Assembly: GCA_944387775.1 (NCBI GenBank) | Contig: CALXGE010000003.1 | Span: 1 to 54,189 of the forward strand | Direction: 5' to 3' | Length of the DNA: 54,189 nucleotides | Origin: an uncultured Oscillospiraceae bacterium | Lineage (GTDB): Bacteria; Bacillota; Clostridia; Oscillospirales; Oscillospiraceae | Shown: piece after piece, positions 16,269 to 24,154 of the stretch | How positions within the stretch are numbered: position 1 is the first letter of the stretch | How the letters are laid out: each line of letters opens with the position of its first letter | Translations under genes and position numbers: made by a program | The notes under the pieces: model-generated | What the model saw: only the letters and a program-made list of their open reading frames with translations | The model's database searches: none | Told to the model about the DNA's origin: nothing

Positions 16269-16983
16269 TTTGTTTCTGCGTGGAAAATACATATTCTACA
16301 GGATCCTACATCGGCTAGGATTGATTTCTCCCGGAAAAATTATGTATATTGGCGGCAGCGACACTCTGCCGCCGCCCCTCCGGAGGGAAGAGGAGGCAGA
16401 GCTTCTGCGACGTCTGGACGAAGGGGAAGAGCAGGTGCGGCAGATCCTCATAGAACGGAACCTGCGCCTGGTTGTTTACATTGCGCGGCGGTTTGAGAAC
16501 ACCGGAATCAACATTGAGGATCTGATCTCCATCGGTACCATTGGTCTGATCAAGGCCATCAGCACCTACAAGAGCGATAAAAATATCAAGCTGGCCACCT
16601 ACGCCAGCCGGTGCATCGAAAACGAGATCCTTATGCACCTGCGAAAAAACGCTTCCCAGCGGACGGAAGTGAGCCTGGATGAGCCGTTGAATACGGACTG
16701 GGACGGCAACGAACTGCTGCTCAGCGATGTACTGGGCACTGACGCGGACACTGTCATGCGTCCTATTGAGGCAGATGTGGACCGGCAGCTTCTGGATGCC
16801 GCCATTGCGAAGCTCTCCCAGCGAGAACAGGAGATCATTGTGCTGCGTTTTGGCCTCCGCGGAAACCGGGAGCAGACACAGAAGGAAGTGGCTGACCGAC
16901 TGGGAATCTCCCAGTCCTACATCTCACGGCTGGAAAAACGGATCATTAACCGCCTACGGCGGGACATTCTTCGTATGAGCTAG
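16258..16983 (+). CDS. sigE: RNA polymerase sporulation sigma factor sigma-E
   Basis: Sigma-E directs early mother-cell gene expression. The 241-residue protein begins with a hydrophobic/basic pro-sequence ([23 protein letters not shown]) that SpoIIGA would cleave. Region 2 has [36 protein letters not shown], and region 4 has a helix-turn-helix ending [23 protein letters not shown] at 16258 has GGGGAGG 7 bases upstream; an in-frame ATG at 16240 lacks a site. In many Firmicutes sigG follows directly; here it does not, and a manganese-responsive mntP unit comes next instead. Confidence 0.96.
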   Translation: MLRNLFLRGKYIFYRILHRLGLISPGKIMYIGGSDTLPPPLRREEEAELLRRLDEGEEQVRQILIERNLRLVVYIARRFENTGINIEDLISIGTIGLIKAISTYKSDKNIKLATYASRCIENEILMHLRKNASQRTEVSLDEPLNTDWDGNELLLSDVLGTDADTVMRPIEADVDRQLLDAAIAKLSQREQEIIVLRFGLRGNREQTQKEVADRLGISQSYISRLEKRIINRLRRDILRMS

Positions 16984-17000
16984 AAGAAAAGCGACGGTAC

Positions 17001-17029
17001 TTGACAAAAAAGGCAGGGTATGGTAAAAA
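17001..17029 (+). promoter_or_regulatory. Promoter of the Mn2+ riboswitch-mntP unit
   Basis: TTGACA (17001-17006), 17 bases, TAAAAA (17024-17029) preceded by TGG, an extended -10. The transcript would begin near the P1 helix of the riboswitch. Confidence 0.7.
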
Positions 17030-17035
17030 TAAATG

Positions 17036-17216
17036 ACTCATGAGGGAGTAGTGGCAGAGCATACTCTGCGGCAAGTCAACATACTGGCGCGCTTTCCCCG
17101 AACAACGGGGAGGAGACTGCGCCTGGTTTGCCTTAATGAACGAGACTCATGTATGGCTGCGCGCCGTGCATGGGAAACTGTGGTCAGGCGCGGGCTGCGC
17201 CTGGCCCTTTTTGTTT
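17036..17216 (+). promoter_or_regulatory. yybP-ykoY manganese riboswitch with terminator platform
   Basis: The leader of mntP matches the yybP-ykoY motif, a Mn2+-sensing riboswitch. CATGAG (17039-17044) pairs with CTCATG near 17149 to form P1; GAGGGAGTAG after P1 and AACGAGACTC before its 3' strand correspond to the conserved loops. The expression platform is an intrinsic terminator: 17182-17191 (GGTCAGGCGC) pairs with 17197-17206, followed by CTTTTTGTTT. Established behaviour of the class is that Mn2+ stabilises the aptamer, prevents termination and turns the exporter on. The 72-codon open frame inside this region is not a gene. Confidence 0.88.
17182..17216 (+). terminator. Regulated terminator of the mntP riboswitch
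   Basis: Ten-pair stem with one T-G wobble and a five-base loop (GGGCT), followed by a T-rich tail at 17208-17216. Confidence 0.85.
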
Positions 17217-17269
17217 GGGAACCAAAGAGGACAGGGCGGAAAACTTAAAATGAGGAGATAGAAAAAGGT

Positions 17270-17833
17270 ATGAGCTGGATCGAACTGTTTCTGATCGGCG
17301 TGGGACTGAGTATGGATGCTTTCGCCGTGTCTATCTGCAAGGGATTGAGCATGAAAAAGCTCCGGTGGCGGCAGGGGCTGCTGGTAGGGGTATTTTTCGG
17401 CGGCTTTCAGGCCATGATGCCCCTGATCGGCTGGGCACTGGGCCGCCAGTTTGAAAAGTATATCACCAGCGTGGACCACTGGATCGCCTTCATTCTGTTG
17501 GGTTATATCGGCGGAAAGATGATCTGGGACGGCTTCCACGGGGAGGATGAGACCTGCCCTTCTGGCTTTGACCTCAAAGAGCTGACCATGATGGCGATCG
17601 CCACCAGCATTGACGCTCTGGCGGTAGGCATCACCTTTGCCTTCCTGCAGGTGGACATTCTGCCTGCCGTGAGTCTTATCGGCCTGACTACCTTCACGAT
17701 CTCTCTGGGAGGCGTGTGGATCGGCCATCGCTTTGGCAGCAAGTATAAAGATAAGGCGACCCTTGCCGGCGGAATCATTCTCTGTCTCATTGGCCTTAAG
17801 ATCCTGCTGGAACACCTCGGTATGTTAGGGTAA
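17270..17833 (+). CDS. mntP: Manganese efflux pump
   Basis: MntP exports Mn2+ and prevents manganese toxicity. The 187-residue protein has six predicted helices and both conserved halves: IELFLIGVGLSMDAFAVSICKGLSMKK at the N-terminus and MMAIATSIDALAVGITFAFL after the central loop. The paired Asp residues in SMDAFA and SIDALA are the metal-site hallmarks of the family. GAGGAGATAG lies upstream of the ATG. Control by the manganese riboswitch immediately upstream supports the function independently of homology. Confidence 0.95.
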   Translation: MSWIELFLIGVGLSMDAFAVSICKGLSMKKLRWRQGLLVGVFFGGFQAMMPLIGWALGRQFEKYITSVDHWIAFILLGYIGGKMIWDGFHGEDETCPSGFDLKELTMMAIATSIDALAVGITFAFLQVDILPAVSLIGLTTFTISLGGVWIGHRFGSKYKDKATLAGGIILCLIGLKILLEHLGMLG

Positions 17834-17848
17834 GGAGGCAATTATCAC

Positions 17849-18472
17849 ATGAAGATCTTGCTTACCGCTTTTGATCCATTTGGCGGGGAGAGGATCAACC
17901 CCGCTCAAGAAGTGGCTGCGGCTCTGCCGGAGCGCATTGGCGGGGCGGAGATTGTGAAACTGTGGATTCCCACTGTGTTCGGCAAAGCATCTGAGATGAT
18001 TACAAGAGCCATGGATGAACTGTGGCCAGATGCGGTAATCTCCCTGGGGCAGGCGGGAGGTCGGAAGGCGGTGACGCCGGAGCGGATCGCCATCAACTGG
18101 ATGGACGCCCGGATCCCGGACAACGCCGGTCACCAGCCCAAGGAGCAGTTCATCGAGGCCGGAGGGCCAGACGGCTGCTTCAGCACCTTGCCGGTAGAGG
18201 CCATGGTTGCTGCGATCCGGGAGATCGGCCTTCCGGGAGAGGTATCCCTCTCCGCCGGAACATTTGTCTGCAATGAGGTGATGTACCGGGTGCTGCGCCA
18301 CGCCGCAAGGACCATGCCGGATACCCGCTGTGGCTTCATTCATATCCCCTTCCTACCGGAGCAGGTGCGGGAAAAGCCGGACATGCCCTGCCTCAGTCTG
18401 GAAGACATGGTCCGGGCCTTGACCGCTACTCTGGAGGTAGTGGAGGCTCACCTGGCATCTGAAAAAAGATGA
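17849..18472 (+). CDS. pcp: Pyroglutamyl-peptidase I
   Basis: Cytoplasmic cysteine peptidase that removes N-terminal pyroglutamate from peptides. The 207-residue length is typical. N-terminal ILLTAFDPFGGERINPAQEV is the family opening. The catalytic triad is visible as Glu in TPERIAINW, Cys in GTFVCNEVMY and His in GFIHIPFLPEQ. It starts 15 bases after mntP with AAGGAGG upstream, so it may be read from the manganese-controlled transcript, although no functional link is known. Confidence 0.95.
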   Translation: MKILLTAFDPFGGERINPAQEVAAALPERIGGAEIVKLWIPTVFGKASEMITRAMDELWPDAVISLGQAGGRKAVTPERIAINWMDARIPDNAGHQPKEQFIEAGGPDGCFSTLPVEAMVAAIREIGLPGEVSLSAGTFVCNEVMYRVLRHAARTMPDTRCGFIHIPFLPEQVREKPDMPCLSLEDMVRALTATLEVVEAHLASEKR

Positions 18473-18475
18473 CAA

Positions 18476-18507
18476 AAACGAGCGGTACCAGAAGGTACCG
18501 CTCGTTT
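18476..18507. terminator. Bidirectional terminator
   Basis: Perfect 14-bp stem (AAACGAGCGGTACC and its complement) with an AGAA loop between the convergent pcp and EamA genes. Confidence 0.92.
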
Positions 18508-18523
18508 CACTTAGTGCTAGAGA

Positions 18524-19432
18524 TCAGACATCAAATACGCCCATGATAACGATGCCGATGACCACCAGCAAAATCATGCCATAGTGCTTCCAGGAGAGCT
18601 TTTCCTTAAGGATAACGCGGCTCCACAGTACAGAGGCGGCACAGTAGGCGGAAATAATCGGGGCAGACAACGCCACATGCTCCTGATCCGCGATAGCGTA
18701 GATGTAGGCAAACTGACCGGCAGTCTCGAAGATAGCACCAGTGTATTTGGGAGCCTCCACCTTTGGCAGAAGGTGCTGCTTTTTCACCAGGACCACATAG
18801 ATAAAGCACACCACGCCCGCCAGCAGGAAAGTCAGCTCATAAGCCACGTTGGCGCTGTCCTCGTTGAGGGTTTCCAGCACCCGGCTGTCGGCAAAGGTGC
18901 CCAGGGCATCCAGCAAACAGTACATCACCGGTAAAGCCAGGGCCAGCCAGCTCTTGGCATACTTGTAGTTGGAAGCCTCCTGACGGGCAGCTCTGAGGCC
19001 CTCATCCTCGCGGGCCTCCACCACACCCAGTCCGATCACGCCCACACAGACAAAGACCACTGCCACCAGCTGGGCAGGGTGGATGCTGCCGATACCGTCG
19101 GTGGCAAGACACAGCACCGCCACCAAGGCACCGGATGAGTTACAGATGGGGGAGGAGATAGAAAGCTCAATGTAGCGAAGGCCAATGTAACCCAGAGTCA
19201 TGGAGCCAATGTAGAGAAGGGACACCGGCAGATAGGTCAGAAGGATGCTGAAGTTGATCTCCGTACCACCCACAAAGACCTCGTAGGCAGCGTGAAGGCC
19301 CATAACCACACCCACGGCCATGACCATCTTCAAATGGCTGTACGTATCCTTGGGGTCCCGGCAGCCTATCTTGGAGAACAGATCGGATCCGCTCCAGCAG
19401 AGCAGGGTAATCAGCGCAAGCCAAAACCACAT
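18524..19432 (-). CDS. EamA/DMT-family transporter next to a C-S lyase
   Basis: A 302-residue membrane protein with about ten helices. It opens MWFWLALITLLCWSGSDLFSKIGC, and the second EamA half contains APKYTGAIFETAGQFAYIYAIADQEHVALSAPIISAYCAASVLWSRVILKEKLSWKHYGMI, the conserved end of EamA domains. It lies 39 bases downstream of a methionine gamma-lyase family gene on the same strand. The association suggests movement of a sulfur compound or keto-acid linked to that enzyme, but substrate is inference only. Confidence 0.88.
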   Translation of the reverse strand: MWFWLALITLLCWSGSDLFSKIGCRDPKDTYSHLKMVMAVGVVMGLHAAYEVFVGGTEINFSILLTYLPVSLLYIGSMTLGYIGLRYIELSISSPICNSSGALVAVLCLATDGIGSIHPAQLVAVVFVCVGVIGLGVVEAREDEGLRAARQEASNYKYAKSWLALALPVMYCLLDALGTFADSRVLETLNEDSANVAYELTFLLAGVVCFIYVVLVKKQHLLPKVEAPKYTGAIFETAGQFAYIYAIADQEHVALSAPIISAYCAASVLWSRVILKEKLSWKHYGMILLVVIGIVIMGVFDV

Positions 19433-19471
19433 GATGTATGTTCCTCCTTTCTCTAAGAGGAAGGATCCTGT

Positions 19472-20752
19472 TTATAGGGAGACCAGCCATGCGTCTGCCA
19501 TCTTCTGCAAAGACATCAGAATACCCAGCTTGGCATGCTGCCAGGTGAGGCCGCCCTGGAAGTAAACAGCATAGGGGGGACGGATGGGGCCATCAGCGCT
19601 CAGCTCGATACTGCTGCCCTGGACAAAGGCGCCCGCCGCCATGATGACGGGATCATCGTAGCCGGGCATGTCCCAGGGCTCCGGGGTGGCAAAGCTGTCC
19701 ACCGGAGCTGCAGCCTGGATACCCTTGCAGAAAGCCACCATAGCCTCCCGGCTGCCCAGCTCCACCGCCTGGATAATGTCGCTGCGGACCGCGTCGGCAG
19801 AGGGCACGCACCGGAAGCCCAGCTTCTCATAGAGGTGGGAGGCAAAGACAGCACCCTTCAGGGCTCCGGCAGTGACAGTGGGGGCCAGGAAAAAGCCCTG
19901 GTAGAAGGCCGGGAGAATACCCAGGTTGGCGCCCACCTCCTGGCCCAGGCCAGGGGCGGAGAGGCGGTAGGCGCAGCGGTCCACGCATGTCTTGGTGCCA
20001 CAGATGTAACCGCCGATGGGGGCAAGACCGCCGCCGGGATTCTTGATGAGGCTGCCCACCACCATATCAGCGCCTACGTCGGTGGGTTCAATGGTCTCTA
20101 CAAACTCACCGTAGCAGTTGTCCACCATACAGATCACGTCCGGCTTCACGGACTTACAGAAGGCGATCAGTTCACCAATCTGGGAAACGGTAAAGGAAGG
20201 GCGAGTAGCATAGCCCTTACTGCGCTGGATGGTGATAAGTTTCGTTTTTGAAGTAATGGCGGCACGGATCGCGTCGTAGTCAAAGGAGCCGTCCTCCTTC
20301 AGATCCGCCTGCCGATAGACAACGCCGTACTCCGCCAGGGAGCAGGGGGAAGGGCGAATGCCGATAACCTCCTGTAGGGTGTCATAGGGCAGGCCCACGG
20401 GACTGAGAAGCTCATCTCCAGGGAGAAGGTTAGCACTGAGAGCCACTGTCAGAGCATGGGTACCACAGGTGATCTGAGGACGGACCAGGGCGGCCTCGGT
20501 GTGAAACACCTTGGCATACACCTGCTCCAGCCGCTCACGGCCATCGTCGTTATAGCCATATCCGGTGGTGGCAGCAAAGTGGTTGGCTCCGATCCTGCAA
20601 TCCTGCATAGCCGCCAGGACCTTCGCCTGGTTATATTCTGCCACCGCATCGATCTCCTGGAAACGCTCCTGCAGTCCGGCAGTAATCTGCTCACCAAAAT
20701 TCCATACCTTCTCACTAAGCCCTAATTCACGGTATATCGCAAAGAGATCCAT
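19472..20752 (-). CDS. Methionine gamma-lyase family protein (PLP enzyme, PF06838)
   Basis: A 426-residue PLP-dependent enzyme of the group once called aluminum-resistance proteins. They resemble cystathionine/methionine gamma-lyases, but few have been tested. Features: NHFAATTGYGYNDDGRERLEQVYAKVF, the PLP-phosphate region QITCGTHALTVAL, IQRSKGYATRPSFTV, and GSLIKNPGGGLAPIGGYI containing the likely Schiff-base Lys. Start ATG 20752 has GGAGG upstream; the frame is open 40 codons further but lacks signals. It is divergent from the OLE RNA promoter 134 bases away and co-directional with an EamA transporter. Confidence 0.9.
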   Translation of the reverse strand: MDLFAIYRELGLSEKVWNFGEQITAGLQERFQEIDAVAEYNQAKVLAAMQDCRIGANHFAATTGYGYNDDGRERLEQVYAKVFHTEAALVRPQITCGTHALTVALSANLLPGDELLSPVGLPYDTLQEVIGIRPSPCSLAEYGVVYRQADLKEDGSFDYDAIRAAITSKTKLITIQRSKGYATRPSFTVSQIGELIAFCKSVKPDVICMVDNCYGEFVETIEPTDVGADMVVGSLIKNPGGGLAPIGGYICGTKTCVDRCAYRLSAPGLGQEVGANLGILPAFYQGFFLAPTVTAGALKGAVFASHLYEKLGFRCVPSADAVRSDIIQAVELGSREAMVAFCKGIQAAAPVDSFATPEPWDMPGYDDPVIMAAGAFVQGSSIELSADGPIRPPYAVYFQGGLTWQHAKLGILMSLQKMADAWLVSL

Positions 20753-20885
20753 AAAATGCCTCCAATGATAAAAAATTGCCTGAAAAAGTCTATCATGGAT
20801 GGAGATGGAATGCAAGGGAAACTTATTATGCGCTGTGAAACTATGTAAACAATCTGTAAATATGCAAAACATTTTGCATATTATC

Positions 20886-20914
20886 TTGAATATTCAAACA
20901 AAACATGTTATACT
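20886..20914 (+). promoter_or_regulatory. Promoter of the OLE RNA
   Basis: TTGAAT (20886-20891), exactly 17 bases, TATACT (20909-20914). Transcription would begin near 20921, exactly where the RNA's closing helix begins. Confidence 0.85.
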
Positions 20915-20920
20915 ATATCC

Positions 20921-21569
20921 GCTAGACGACGGCGCAGTATCCTAGTCAGATCTGCCGCTTCTGAAGAAGGGCCTAAAAATCCTTTTAAGGGCACAACTGT
21001 GAAACTCTTGGTGCTTGCTTCTTACGCCCAGTTTGGGGTGGGTGCTGAGAGGAAGCGTGGACCCCCGCGCTTGCGGATCCAGGGCGTTCCCCAATGGCAT
21101 GGGGAAGCCGACCCTGTTTTCGTGGAGACCTGTTTCCGTGCGCAGGCGTACTCCCATTTGTGGTACTTTCGACCTGTGTACGACTCAGGCTGGAACCTGT
21201 ATTGCGGTGCTACCCGGCCTATGAGCCGTGAACGCTGTGTGCAGAGTAGCCTGCCTTGCGTGGGTATGGCGGATAGGGGATCACCCAGACCTCTCCCCGG
21301 CCAGGGAGAGGCTGTGGATCGCTCCTTGAAACCATGGCTGCAAAAGAGGCTAGGAAGCGGTTTGACTGCAGTGGAAAACACCTAGGCTGTCCCATCGGGC
21401 AGAAGAAGGATTGCAGTGCGGACTAAGTGGCAGTCGGGTACCGCGGTGGGCAACGCCGCGGCGAAGCGCTGAAAGGGAAACCACCTGATCGGCAACGAGA
21501 GGCGTGCTTCGGGGAAATCCAACCCGTACCTAAGCCGTAAGATTTACTTTTTCTGCTGCCGCCGTTTAG
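20921..21569 (+). ncRNA. OLE (ornate, large, extremophilic) RNA
   Basis: An approximately 650-base region without a credible reading frame. Its ends pair: CTAGACG-CGGCGCAG near 20922-20936 is complementary, with two small mismatches, to CTGCTGCCGCCGTTTAG at 21553-21569, forming a terminal helix. Internal hairpins include 21290-21297 with 21304-21311 and a CCGCGG pair near 21440-21461. OLE RNAs are about 600 bases, associate with the membrane through OapA and sit next to oapA, dxs, tlyA, nadK, argR and recN. That complete neighbourhood follows here. The assignment rests on size, closing helix, promoter and gene context; I could not run the covariance model. Confidence 0.85.
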
Positions 21570-21583
21570 TGTTTTACCAATTG

Positions 21584-21616
21584 ATATCCGTCCCCCAAAC
21601 GGGGGCGGATATTTTG
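21584..21616 (+). terminator. Terminator after OLE RNA
   Basis: ATATCCG-T-CCCCC pairs with GGGGGCGGATAT (21601-21612) and is followed by TTTT. Probably yields a discrete OLE RNA while allowing some read-through into oapA. Confidence 0.8.
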
Positions 21617-21677
21617 TCCTGACAGGGCATTTCAAGATTTCTGTATATCATTCATAAAGAAAGGCGAGGCGGTATTT

Positions 21678-22301
21678 TTGGACCTGGACCATATAGGGCA
21701 AGAGGACCGAAAGGATAAAGAGAAGAAGCAAGAACCCAGAGAGAAAAAAAGCGAAAAGAAAGAATGGCGCTTCCGCTGGGCGGTACAGGTGTTCTTTATC
21801 TCCGTGGCACTGTCGGCGGTGCTGAGCTTCTGCTCCAGCGAAGCTCTGGAGGGAGCGGAGCTGGGCCTTGCCTTCTGTGTGCTGGCCTTTTTTATTCTGC
21901 TTGGCATCGTATTTGATATCATTGGCGTGGCGGTAACCGCCGCCGATGAGCGGCCCTTTCACTCCATGGCAGCCCGCAAAACGCCGGGAGCCCGGCAGGC
22001 TCTGGCCCTGATTCGCCGGGCCAACAAGGTCTCCAGCTTCTGCAACGATGTTGTGGGCGATATCTGCGGTATCGTCAGCGGCAGTACCGCTGCGGTAATC
22101 GTGCTGCGGGTCCAGGAGGTCCTTCCCGTCCGCACACCCTTGGTAATGGTAGGTGTATCTCTGGGGATCACCGCTCTGGTCTCTGGCCTGACCATCGGCG
22201 GAAAAGCGGTAGGCAAGACCTTTGCTTTGGAGAAGAGCACCGCCGTGCTGCAGCTGGTAGGCCGTATCATGTATGTGTTTTCCAGTCATCGTAAGAGGTG
22301 A
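21678..22301 (+). CDS. oapA: OLE-associated membrane protein A
   Basis: OapA binds OLE RNA and holds it at the membrane; the complex affects tolerance to alcohols, cold and Mg2+ stress in Bacillus halodurans. This 207-residue protein begins with about 33 highly charged residues (Lys/Glu/Arg-rich, plausible RNA contact). Four hydrophobic helices follow near 34-52, 60-83, 120-143 and 153-172. Between helices 2 and 3 is ADERPFHSMAARKTPGARQAL, a polar segment resembling DUF21/CorC-type membrane domains. No ATG fits; TTG at 21678 follows AAGGCGAGGCGG. It ends 5 bases before the dxs start, so the two are coupled. Named from context and topology. Confidence 0.8.
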   Translation: MDLDHIGQEDRKDKEKKQEPREKKSEKKEWRFRWAVQVFFISVALSAVLSFCSSEALEGAELGLAFCVLAFFILLGIVFDIIGVAVTAADERPFHSMAARKTPGARQALALIRRANKVSSFCNDVVGDICGIVSGSTAAVIVLRVQEVLPVRTPLVMVGVSLGITALVSGLTIGGKAVGKTFALEKSTAVLQLVGRIMYVFSSHRKR

Positions 22302-22306
22302 AATAC

Positions 22307-24154
22307 TTGATTCTGGAGCATATTTCGTCCCCAGTGGACGTTAAGAAGTTGGATCGCGCCCAGCTGCCCATCCTTTGTGAGGAACTGCGGCAGTTTCTGG
22401 TGGAGAGTGTCTCGCGGACAGGAGGGCACCTGGCCTCCAACCTGGGGACCGTGGAACTGACGGTAGCGATCCACCGGGTGTTTGACACTGCCCGGGACCG
22501 TCTTGTATTCGATGTAGGGCACCAGTGCTATGTGCATAAGGCGCTTACCGGCCGCAGGGAGCTTTTTTCTACCCTGCGGCAGTTCGGCGGTCTGGGAGGA
22601 TTTCCCCGGCCGGACGAGAGTATCCACGATGCTTTTGTGGCAGGTCATGCCTCTAACAGCGTATCCGTTGCTCTGGGTATGGCCAGGGCCAGAACTCTTT
22701 TGGGAGAGAATTATGCTGTAGCGGCCCTCATTGGCGATGGAGCCCTCACCGGCGGTCTGGCCTACGAGGGGCTCAATGACGCCGGAGACTCCCGGGAGCC
22801 CCTGGTGGTAATTCTCAACGACAACGGCATGTCCATTGACCCCAATGTGGGTGGTATTTCTGCCCACCTCAGCCGACTGCGGCTGCGCCCGGGCTACTTT
22901 GCCTTCAAACGGGGTTACCGAACCCTTCTCAGCCATCTGCCCGGTGGAATGTCTCTCTACCGGTTCAATCACCGGATCAAGACCGCCATCAAAAAAGCCA
23001 TCTATCCCTGTTCTCTCTTTGAGGATATGGGGTTTACCTATCTTGGACCGGTAGACGGCCACAATGTAGAACAGCTGTGCAGCACGCTGTCATGGGCCAA
23101 GGAGATGGACTGCCCGGTGCTGGTCCATGTGCGGACCATAAAAGGCAAAGGATACATTCCCGCGGAACGAAAGCCGGAGCTCTGCCACGGCGTGGCACCT
23201 TTTGATCCACAAGTGGGGATCTCAGAAAGTCCCGGTCAGGATTTTTCTGCCCGTTTTGGCCACATGCTGACAGAGCTGGCCGCCAACAATCCCCGGATCT
23301 GCGCCATCACTGCCGCCATGGGGGAGGGAACAGGCCTATCTGCTTTTGCTCACACCTTCCCTGAGCGCTTTTTTGACGTAGGCATTGCGGAAGGCCATGC
23401 GGTAAGCATGGCTGCTGGTATGGCAAAACAGGGCATGATCCCTGTCTTTGCTGTATACTCCACTTTCCTGCAGAGAAGCTTTGATATGCTGATCCACGAT
23501 GTGGCACTGCAGAAGCTCCACGTCGTGTTGGCGGTTGACCGAGCAGGTCTGGTAGGGGCTGACGGTCCCACGCATCACGGCTGTGAAGACGCTGCTTATC
23601 TTAGCCAGATCCCTGGTATGACTGTTTTGAGCCCCGGTTCCTTTGTTCAGCTGGACAACATGCTGCAGGAGGCCATCCTTATGGACGGGCCTGTAGCAGT
23701 CCGCTATCCCCGAGGTAAGGAAGGCCGTGCCCTGTCTCCCTGGAAAGGGGAGCACGCAGTTGTGCTGCGGGAGGGCTCAGATATCACTCTGGTATCCTAC
23801 GGCGTACTGATCAATGAGCTTTTGGATGCCGCAGAAGCACTGTCGGCGAAGGGTATTTCCGCAGAAGTGATTCAGTATTACCGTATCTCTCCCTTGGATC
23901 CTCACCCGGCACTGGATTCTGTCAAAAAGACCGGTCGGTTGCTGGTATTGGAGGATTGTGTGGAGTGCGGAAGTGTAGGGCAGCGGCTGGCGGCAGCCTT
24001 GTTGCAGGCCGGGATCGCCCCCCGCTCCCTTGTGCTGAAAAATCTAAAAGACCATTTTACTACCCAGGGAACGGTCCCACAGCTCCGAAAAGCGGAGGGC
24101 CTTGACGCTGAGGCGGTAATCAGATCGGTGTGTGAGGTGGTGTGTCATGGGTAA
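22307..24154 (+). CDS. dxs: 1-deoxy-D-xylulose-5-phosphate synthase
   Basis: First enzyme of the MEP isoprenoid pathway, joining pyruvate and glyceraldehyde-3-phosphate with thiamine diphosphate. The 615-residue protein has VGHQCYVHKALTGR with the catalytic-site His, the thiamine-diphosphate motif GDGALTGGLAYEGLNDAG...LNDNGMSI, and the transketolase central domain with VGIAEGHAVSMAAGMA and DRAGLVGADGPTHHG. The start is taken as TTG 22307 (ILEHISSPVDVKKL), matching the usual Dxs N-terminus and lying 6 bases after AAGAGGTG; GTG at 22298 lies inside that site. The enzyme follows oapA, as in other OLE loci. Confidence 0.95.
   Translation: MILEHISSPVDVKKLDRAQLPILCEELRQFLVESVSRTGGHLASNLGTVELTVAIHRVFDTARDRLVFDVGHQCYVHKALTGRRELFSTLRQFGGLGGFPRPDESIHDAFVAGHASNSVSVALGMARARTLLGENYAVAALIGDGALTGGLAYEGLNDAGDSREPLVVILNDNGMSIDPNVGGISAHLSRLRLRPGYFAFKRGYRTLLSHLPGGMSLYRFNHRIKTAIKKAIYPCSLFEDMGFTYLGPVDGHNVEQLCSTLSWAKEMDCPVLVHVRTIKGKGYIPAERKPELCHGVAPFDPQVGISESPGQDFSARFGHMLTELAANNPRICAITAAMGEGTGLSAFAHTFPERFFDVGIAEGHAVSMAAGMAKQGMIPVFAVYSTFLQRSFDMLIHDVALQKLHVVLAVDRAGLVGADGPTHHGCEDAAYLSQIPGMTVLSPGSFVQLDNMLQEAILMDGPVAVRYPRGKEGRALSPWKGEHAVVLREGSDITLVSYGVLINELLDAAEALSAKGISAEVIQYYRISPLDPHPALDSVKKTGRLLVLEDCVECGSVGQRLAAALLQAGIAPRSLVLKNLKDHFTTQGTVPQLRKAEGLDAEAVIRSVCEVVCHG

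Noticed and set aside
17033-17248. A 71-codon plus-strand frame before mntP
   Set aside because: It covers the manganese riboswitch and its terminator, whose structure explains the conserved sequence.
20999-21385. A 128-codon plus-strand frame
   Set aside because: It lies inside the proposed OLE RNA, has no ribosome binding site, and the region's pairing fits RNA better.
20921-21569. tmRNA, RNase P RNA or group II intron as alternatives to OLE
   Set aside because: I saw no tRNA-like ends, tag reading frame, RNase P cores or domain V/reverse transcriptase; gene context fits OLE.
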